In this document: positions 57,724-64,000 of the stretch, one piece after another | Layout of the letters: the number at the start of each line of letters is the position of its first letter | Position numbering within the stretch: the stretch's first letter is position 1 | Assembly (NCBI GenBank): GCA_963170055.1 | Contig: CAUJGJ010000003.1 | Location: 1,362,869 to 1,426,868 of the forward strand | Length of the DNA: 64,000 nt | Source: Halisarca cf. caerulea | Lineage: Eukaryota > Porifera > Demospongiae > Chondrillida > Halisarcidae | Reading direction: 5' to 3' | Position numbers and translations under genes: made by a program | Notes under the pieces: generated by a model | The model's input: the letters and a program-made list of their open reading frames with translations, nothing else | The model's database searches: none | Told to the model about the DNA's origin: nothing

Positions 57724-58047
57724 CTGCATGAAATGTATACGTAACGAGAAATAATACAGTACGCATGATGTTATAATTAAGTAACTCCATTTGCGAGCTT
57801 GGTCATCTTTTTGTAATAAGGAAGTGTAAACAATTACTACTTTTCACCCAATCAAACTTTCTGTTCCCTGCCACAAGCATGCACCTTTGAGATGAGATTG
57901 AGTTTGAGATTTCAAGTGTGGTACTGTACCACTTTATTGTGCTTTAGTAACTTCCATGGATATATACTTAGGTACAAACACATGCACACTTACATCGGCA
58001 AACAAGTGGACATGGACACATTTACATGCACATACACACATACGTAC

Positions 58048-58189
58048 ATATTCAGTTGCATCTGTGTAAAGGCCTGGCCAGTAGTACTTGTGTTGCACAA
58101 CACTCAATAATTTGTCACGCCCGAGATGACTAATATCATGTGTTCTGCTCAAAATTTTCACTTGTTCTTCCTTCTTTTCCACGACAAGT
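58048..58189 (-). CDS. Ginger-like gene, H2C2 zinc-finger exon
   Basis: 142 bases, acceptor ATTATTATAG, donor GAATAT/GTACGT. RTHDISHLGRDKLL gives the two histidines and YYWPGLYTDATEY the linker to the cysteine pair in the next exon, making the N-terminal H-x3-H...C-x2-C finger of retroviral-type integrases. It fits in phase with the next exon. Confidence 0.88.
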
Positions 58190-58379
58190 CTATAATAATA
58201 TCATATACAATCATTATACTAAGCGATTATAAATACACCTTGACACTGAACAACAATACCTATAATTAATACAGTCTATATATAGTATACATAAGTGCTT
58301 CGAAGTTTCTGTAACTCGCCATGGAAAATTAACACACATTGTGAATAAACTACGCGTATTGAAAGCAATTTAAAATCTA

Positions 58380-58435
58380 TACTACTATTAAGTAAAATCT
58401 ATACTACATAAGTAAAATCTATACTACATAAGAAA
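58380..58435. repeat. 21-bp tandem repeat, three units
   Basis: AAATCTATACTACATAAGTA-type units occur in an intron of the Ginger-like gene. Confidence 0.85.
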
Positions 58436-58516
58436 AGCATGCACATGCACTGAGCTATATAATATACTACAGTTACTATGCATGCATGCAGCGTGTAATA
58501 ATAAAATGCAACAAAC

Positions 58517-58622
58517 CTTGGTGAATCTGTGCCTTTTGGTCCAACATAGTGAAGATGTGAACTATCCACAACAAAGGCCTTGGCACGTTTTCTTAGAGCT
58601 CGTTTGTTTTTTTATCGTAACC
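58517..58622 (-). CDS. Ginger-like gene, most 5' recognisable exon
   Basis: The donor CCAAG/GTTTGT joins in phase with the zinc-finger exon. It encodes RKRAKAFVVDSSHLHYVG, the basic and aromatic lead-in seen before the zinc finger in gypsy-type integrases. With the most obvious acceptor (CTTACAG at 58623) the frame meets TAA beside an A7 run. One base more in that run would keep it open, so either a homopolymer error, a real frameshift or another acceptor is involved. Upstream exons were not found. Confidence 0.55.
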
Positions 58623-59315
58623 CTGTAAGTGAAGGCAATTTGAAAAAGATGAAAGGCATAATATAGCTGCAATAATAATCAGAACATGAAGTAAGCCAGA
58701 ATGGGTATAAAAATTGCAAGGAGCATTGGTTTCAAAGCAATTTCCATAGCCCATGCAGTTATATAGGTTCAGCCCAACATTGGTTGTCCACCAGTCACCT
58801 CAGGGTAGCATCCATTTTTCTTATAGTTGAATAAGGCTGCATAGTATAATCCTCCATTGTCATTCATGGTTCTGTACTAATTCCCTCGAAACGAGAATAG
58901 ATCTCTTAATTACTCAAACACTGAAATGACTGAGAGGACTGAAAGGATAAGTGAACAGCAAAGTAAAAGCTACTTAAATACTTGGTGGCACAGGAAACCA
59001 CAAGATGATGAAATACAGATCAACTAAATATATTCTTAGATGTGGTTGGTCTCTTAGACAACAGAAGGAAAGTGAAAGTGGTTACTAGGAGATAGAAAGG
59101 TGGTACAACAATAACTGATCTAAATGTAGTGTAATTATAAACAGCAATGTGATCAGGAATCAATGGATCAAAGAAAAAGGAAGTGTCATGTTACAGAAAG
59201 GACATGAAATTGGAATGATTAAATCTAACCACAAAACCACAGCCACATGAATGTACAATCACTGAATAATTAATATACGGGGGTTGATTGTCATTACTAT
59301 ATTCATGACAAACAC

Positions 59316-60441
59316 TTACAAAGCTTATGGATGTGACGATATCGATCCCTGTTTGATACAGATCTGTTCTCATGCCCCGTTCACCCACCTTACTACCTTG
59401 TATCAATTGTGCATGACCACAAACTCCATACCCCACCAATGGAAAGTCGACCATTAAATCATCCTTATCCACAAAAAAGGTAACCATTCCCTTATATCAA
59501 ACTACAGACCAATCTCACTACTCTGCATCTACTACATGAATCTACATGAATCTACACATCTACATGAATCTACTATTCTTAAAACAATTATATTTCAAAA
59601 AATCATCGACTTTGTGCGACCCCAGTTATCACCTCACCAATTTGGCTTTTTATCAAACCACTCCTGCCTGACAAATCTCCTTACCACCTATACACTGCTA
59701 TCTCAAAATCGCTGGACAAAGGTCATACTACTGATGTCGTCTACGTTGATTTTACTAAGGCATTTGATACTCTACCCCATACGAAACTGCTTAATAAACT
59801 ATGGAGAATTGGTATCACTGGCCCTCTCTGGCTATGGTTTAGGGGTAATTTAGAAGGCAGGCAACATTTTGTGCAAATAAATGATACTCAATCTTCCTGT
59901 CTACCTGTCCTGTCTGGTGTGTGGTATGTTTACGGAATGCTCTTCAACCTATCAACATTGATGTACCTTTCAACTTCATCAACATCATCTCATTAAATTA
60001 AAAACTCTGTGGAATAGATTTAAGCATAACTTTGACCCTTCCAATATATGTACATACCATTGTGTCTGTCCCTGTTCCCAGTGCCACTTGATTCCCTAAT
60101 GACCATTTAACCCATCTTTCTCTTTTCTGTAATTACATGAGCCCACAATTATGCACCTCAATTTCATGCCTTTTAAATCAATATCTTTCCACTATCTATA
60201 TCTATGGTCTCGATTATTCACATTAATGAGCCTGCAACATACATGTTTATTTCATGCAGTTTAAATCCAACTGTCACTCATGACTCACTTAAATTCATTC
60301 ATCATGACTACCTATAACTCAATCACCCGTCACCCTTTAATGTCTCTCTTTCCTTATTTCTGGCTGCACCAGTCCATGGTGTCAGACCATCAGTCACCCA
60401 CTGTGTGACTGTAAAGCATTAAATAATAATAATAATAATAA
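59316..60441 (+). pseudogene. Truncated, internally deleted LINE (reverse transcriptase)
   Basis: Plus strand. Landmarks in order: IPHQWKVDH, KKGNHSLISNYRPISLL (RT block 1), PHQFGFLSNHSC, then after a frameshift VYVDFTKAFDT (RT block A with its catalytic aspartate) and ending PVLSGV. The next landmarks of the palm (YADD region) are missing. The sequence jumps to a C-terminal CxxCxxCxxCH-like stretch (NICTYHCVCPCSQCH) and then a 3' UTR ending GTGACTGTAAAGCATTAA with (AAT)n. It is a CR1/jockey-type retroelement by motif. A short CTACATGAAT duplication lies near 59536. Confidence 0.8.
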
Positions 60442-61240
60442 AGCTCTGACACAGGGGTAAAACATGTGTAACACTGAAAACATGTTGTGTATGTTGTCAA
60501 TCTTCTCAAGTGCTTCACTGATTCTGTCATTGAGCTTTTTACTGGAGGGCTTTTTGTGGTGGACAGGGTGGTGGCAATGGTTTGGCCCAGGAACTTTGCA
60601 AAACTCATGCAAAACATCATGCTCTCATTACAAACACATGCACATAGTCAATGCCGGGCTATGTTCTGGTGGTCATAGAAAGCTAGGGATCTGGTTTGAA
60701 TTACATCAAACACCAACAACAGTCCTTAATTAACTTTACTAATTGCAAACATAGATAATACATACATAGCAGTGGAACGAGGTGGGGTATATTTTTCGGA
60801 CTGCGTCGGACCGGACCGGACCGTCCGGTCCGTTAGTATAACGGTATAATTTACGGACCACAAGAAAAAGATGGCAACGTAGGTTGAATATAATATTATA
60901 GATTCACGATGAGATCAAGTTTAGAGTGTCTATGATGTGATGTCAGCAAGTAGTTTGTAAGGGCTAGCTATGTGCAGGCGAAGAACTTTAGGTCAGTTTC
61001 TAAGATCCTAGTTCTGTTATGTGTTCAATATTAACCCCGTTCTCTACGTGTATGTGACTAGCTGTGGAGCTAGTGCTTTACATTTGTCTCTAGTTCTCTA
61101 GTTTGGTGTGTATAACCCAGTAACTGATGCTTTTCCTGGGGTGTGATCAGTTGTATAAGCTTGTGAACCAAGAATAACTTAATGTTTAAACTGTGTAGTG
61201 CTATGTAACACTGCTCAATGCACATTAGGTCCTATATTAT
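60442..61240. other. Spacer between LINE and MULE gene
   Basis: The minus-strand frame 60394-60612 (KKPSSKKLNDRISEALEKID) looks like a possible exon, but no splice partner was found. Near 60805-60850 is a (GGACC)n/(GGTCC)n-like inverted cluster (CGGACCGGACCGGACCGTCC). Confidence 0.35.
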
Positions 61241-61249
61241 AATCTCATC

Positions 61250-61350
61250 ACTTATACTTCTATTACTACTGGCTACACCACCAGTTAATCTTGAGTCCAT
61301 CAGTCACAATGTGACTGTAAAACATCGTAATAATTATAATAATGATAGTG
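61250..61350 (+). mobile_element. LINE 3' end fragment
   Basis: CCATCAGTCACAATGTGACT then GTAAAACATCGTAATAAT matches the 3' end of the LINE at 59316-60441 (CACTGTGTGACTGTAAAGCA). This is a 5'-truncated copy. Confidence 0.65.
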
Positions 61351-61412
61351 ACTATGTATACGTATTATATTAGTTGTAGTACATATTAGACTGAAAGATA
61401 AACTTAAATCAA

Positions 61413-61794
61413 TTAAACTGTTATGTGTTTATACATACTACAAATCCAACTAATACCAGAATCCATGAAATATTTACTAGGTACATTGCAGCATTCTTTG
61501 TGGTACCACATCTTGCAATGTTCACACTCAATCATCCGTCCTTCTTCAATTCCTCGGCATGTACAATATATGGGGACACTTGTTGTCTTGGAGTAGCGCC
61601 ATTTCTTGAATTTTTCTGATGACTTGAATGGCTTCATTAAGCCTTCCTCTATTGACTCAATGAGGTGTCTCCTAAGGGATCCCTGATCAAAATCTCTGCT
61701 TAAAGGATCTTCACCCATGGCCATGCTCACGGCATTTGCTATGGCAAAAAGTCCACAATCTTTAGTCCCTGCCTGCTTCTGTACATTTACAAAC
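61413..61794 (-). CDS. MULE gene, last exon: Ulp1 C-terminal half and PHD finger
   Basis: The acceptor TTCATTGTAG is in phase with the exon ending at 61873. It encodes FVNVQKQAGTKDCGLFAIAN (the Gln and catalytic Cys region of a Ulp1-type protease), FDQGSLRRHLIESIEEGL, and a PHD-like finger: PIYCTCRG, RMIECEHCKMWYHKECC and SWICSMY before the stop. It parallels 53404-54766 closely in order. The last zinc ligand is Tyr (TAT) instead of Cys (TGT), so the finger is probably impaired. Confidence 0.75.
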
Positions 61795-61872
61795 CTACAA
61801 TGAATTGCATGTAGTACATACCACATAGAAAGGGGTAATTCAGTATATAGAATTAATGCTGTGTTTCCAAAC

Positions 61873-62454
61873 CTGATTTCAATGGCATCCTCTTTTGTCT
61901 TCATTATGGTTGCTATTTGCCTCTGAAGGCAAGTTGGAATCTTCTGTGATTGTGGGGGTGCTGTGTCATATATTTCCACTGCACCATCCTCACTGAATTT
62001 GTTAGACACGCATACCCAATGCGATCAGTTAAATCGATTAATTTAGACCTTTTCTTTAGGGTTTGATTTCTTGAGTAGATGGGAGCGGGCGGTAGCACAG
62101 GACTGGAGGAGGGAGGCAGCACAGGACTGGAGGAGGGAGGCAGCACAGGACTGGAGGAGGGAGGCAGCACAGGACTGGAGGAGGGAGGCAGCACAGGACT
62201 GGAGGAGGGAGGCAGCACAGGACAGGACGAGGGAGGCAGCACAGGACAGGACGAGGGAGGCAGCACAGGACAGGACGAGGGAGGCAGCACAGGACAGGAC
62301 GAGGGAGGCAGCACAGGACAGGACGAGGGAGGCAGCACAGGACTGCAGGAGGAGGGAGGCAGCACAGGACAGGACAAGGGAGGCAGCACAGGACTGGATG
62401 AGGGAGGCAGCACAGGATTGGACGAGGGAGGCTCTATATGGGATTGAATACACA
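61873..62454 (-). pseudogene. MULE gene, linker exon and broken N-terminal half of Ulp1
   Basis: The acceptor TATACCAG joins in phase 1 to the MULE exon. It then encodes an 8-residue proline repeat (PPSSSPVL type). After KKRSKLIDLTD the frame must shift by one to read SHWVCVSNKFSED and VEIYDTAPP, which carry the catalytic His and Asp of the Ulp1 domain. Compared with the module at 53404-54766, roughly 60-75 residues between the linker and the SHW motif are missing. The protease is therefore truncated and out of frame with the transposase, unless an undetected splice corrects it. Donor ATCAG/GTTTGG. Confidence 0.65.
62075..62440. repeat. 24-bp coding minisatellite
   Basis: About fourteen units of the GGAGGCAGCACAGGACTGGA-type 24-mer. 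The unit is a multiple of three and lacks stops in several frames, so five long shadow frames overlap it. On the minus strand it encodes the PPSSSPVL repeat of the MULE protein. Confidence 0.95.
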
Positions 62455-62511
62455 CTGGTATATTTTTGCATATTAGAATTGGTGTATATGTTTAAATGAA
62501 ATATGACTTAC

Positions 62512-64000
62512 CGTTTCCCAACTTTGTAGTTTCTTCTAAGATAGCCACAGGTCTGCTCAGTTCTGATTTTGTAGCCTTTTCTTCTGTCTGTGGCATCTTC
62601 CCTTCTGTTGTTGGAGTCTTCTCCTCTCCCACTACAGTTCTAACTTTGGCATCTGGAGCTGCCTCTATTTCATCATCCGCTAGAGGACCTTTGCGACCTT
62701 TTCTCTTGGCACATTTGGGCCTCACATTTCTTCGAAGTTGTGTCATTGTTATTGTTCTTTTCTTGCTACCCACGGTCATACCCATATACAGCTTTGCAGC
62801 TATAATGTGGTAGCATTCACCTTTGGCGGGGCAAGTACAGGAGGGTTTGGGGAACAGCTTCACAGCATGAACGTGTGTTGTGCCCTGCACCATAAATGCC
62901 TTATGTTGTGCTTCATATGTGCAGTGGTTGTTCTCAAGAATAAGACGTGCTCTGGCTATTTGACTCCCAGGGACCATGTCTTGTTGGTTAAGTATAGCCT
63001 GCTGGGGTTGCACTTGCTCATTGATACTTGGTGGCAACTCTTGTGTGACAGTCCCATTTTCAAGATCACGTTCATTGTCTTCTTTGCATTCATTGTCACT
63101 GGTACAATCACCATCTTCATTGCTGGGTGTACTATGCCTTTGTGCTGCCAGTTTCTCAGCGATATTCTCAGGTGCAAAGCAATGTACCAACTCCATATCT
63201 TCTGTATGTATGGCCAGTCCCTTGAATGCACTCAGCAGAGTATACTGTCCAAGTCCTGCCAGACCTCTCTGTATCTCATTGTTGTAGTAGCACTGAAGGA
63301 AGTACAGCGCAAGTACTAGAGAGTCTACTGTTTTCTTCTTTCTCTGAACAAGATTCTTGATAAGAGTGTTGAACCCCTCACTTTGGTTGGTTGTTACCCC
63401 ACTGTATCCATTATAAACACCCAAGGGCTCCAAGATCCACCTACCAGCAGAAGACATCACTTCTGGGGCAACTTTCTCCTCATAGTACTGTACAAATGCA
63501 TGACTCCATTTCCTACTGACTTCTCTGTACAGTTGTTCATACTCGTCTTGTGTTGGTGACATTAGCAACCTCTTCAAATCTTGGGTGTAAATGCTGCACT
63601 CACTGGTTGTTGCCCCACGCTGCTTGAGCCAATACCTTGCTGCACTCTGGAGGTGGTTCCAGCATCTCAGATGCGCAACTTGTGGAAGACAGTTGGTGAT
63701 AGCTTTGATTATATTTTCTTCTCCATCTGTGACTAAAGGTACTCCAGGTACTCCCATGATCTCAGGAACCTCTGACGCAATAAAACGCATGAGAACCTCA
63801 TGGGCATATTGTGTCCGTTTCTCGTGGATGAGAAATGCCACAGGCATTACTGGTGCTTGCTCAAACAATGTATGCTTGAACAGCAGTGGTGAAATGTAGA
63901 AGTCGCCCATATTATAAGTTGTGTCATAAGACAACAGCTGTTGCTGCTCTCTAGAAATGCTCATTAGAGCTCTAAATTCCTGCAGGATAGCCCTGTGTGC
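62512..64000 (-). CDS. Mutator-like (MULE) transposase with SWIM finger, 5' end off window
   Basis: Open from the window edge to the donor GGAAACG/GTAAGT. The frame stays open upstream of the methionine at 63964, so that is not the true start. Numbering from 63964: the first catalytic Asp is probably D14 (LLSYDTTYNMG), the second D80 (PLVTDGEENI), followed by LRCWNH (C101, H104) as in MULE transposases, and E196 (TTNQSEGFN). A SWIM zinc finger follows (C376-x-C378 ... C384-x-H386 in PSCTCPAKGECYHI), then a basic nuclear-localisation-like stretch (RNVRPKCAKRKGRKG) and an acidic tail. It would act as a cut-and-paste transposase. All three catalytic residues are present, but the N-terminal DNA-binding part is not visible here. 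Confidence 0.88.

Noticed and set aside
60394..60612. Minus-strand frame with KKPSSKKLNDRISEALEKID
   Set aside because: Looks protein-like but overlaps the LINE tail at one end and has no clear splice signals linking it to either neighbouring gene.
62043..62499. Overlapping long frames on both strands in the 24-bp repeat
   Set aside because: The repeat unit is a multiple of three and stop-free in several frames. Only the minus-strand Pro/Ser frame is supported by splice joints to the MULE exon.

Overview
The window looks like a piece of an AT-rich, intron-rich, repeat-dense invertebrate genome. The evidence is GT-AG introns, short symmetrical phase-1 exons encoding Ig, FN3 and EGF domains, animal-type transposons (Merlin, piggyBac, pogo-like, MULE, Ginger-like, LINE) and long (TA)n tracts. 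A demosponge such as Amphimedon queenslandica is my best guess, but that is inference from style, not a search result. No tRNA, rRNA or CRISPR was seen. One 200-base N gap lies at 26001-26200.

Left two thirds (about 8.9-41.6 kb): two paralogous single-pass receptor-like genes point at each other. Gene A (+ strand) has exons at 8962-9330 (Ig-like), 12143-12436 (FN3), a dead EGF exon at 12667-12802, a linker at 13341-13376, a frameshifted transmembrane exon at 15767-15885 and a possible tail exon at 17221-17307. Gene B (- strand) has the matching intact set: Ig 41222-41590, FN3 33369-33665, calcium-binding EGF 33001-33132, linker 27053-27091, transmembrane 26453-26566 and a tyrosine-containing tail 23732-23901. 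A second, altered tail exon lies at 17660-17955. Introns and flanks are packed with MITE-like inverted-repeat elements, microsatellites and duplicated blocks. Several elements are nested.

49.9-51.8 kb: a complete Merlin DNA transposon with long inverted repeats, an 8-bp target duplication and an uninterrupted 304-residue DDE transposase.

53.4-64.0 kb (- strand): two transposase-derived genes in tandem. The first (53404 to about 58620) is a multi-exon Ginger-like integrase (zinc finger, DDE core, GPY/F motif) ending in a Ulp1-type cysteine protease and a PHD finger. The second (61413 to beyond 64000) is a Mutator-like transposase with a SWIM finger, followed by a proline-rich repeat and a related but damaged Ulp1-PHD module. 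The same C-terminal module on two unrelated transposases side by side is the most interesting feature of the window. A truncated LINE (59316-60441) lies between them.
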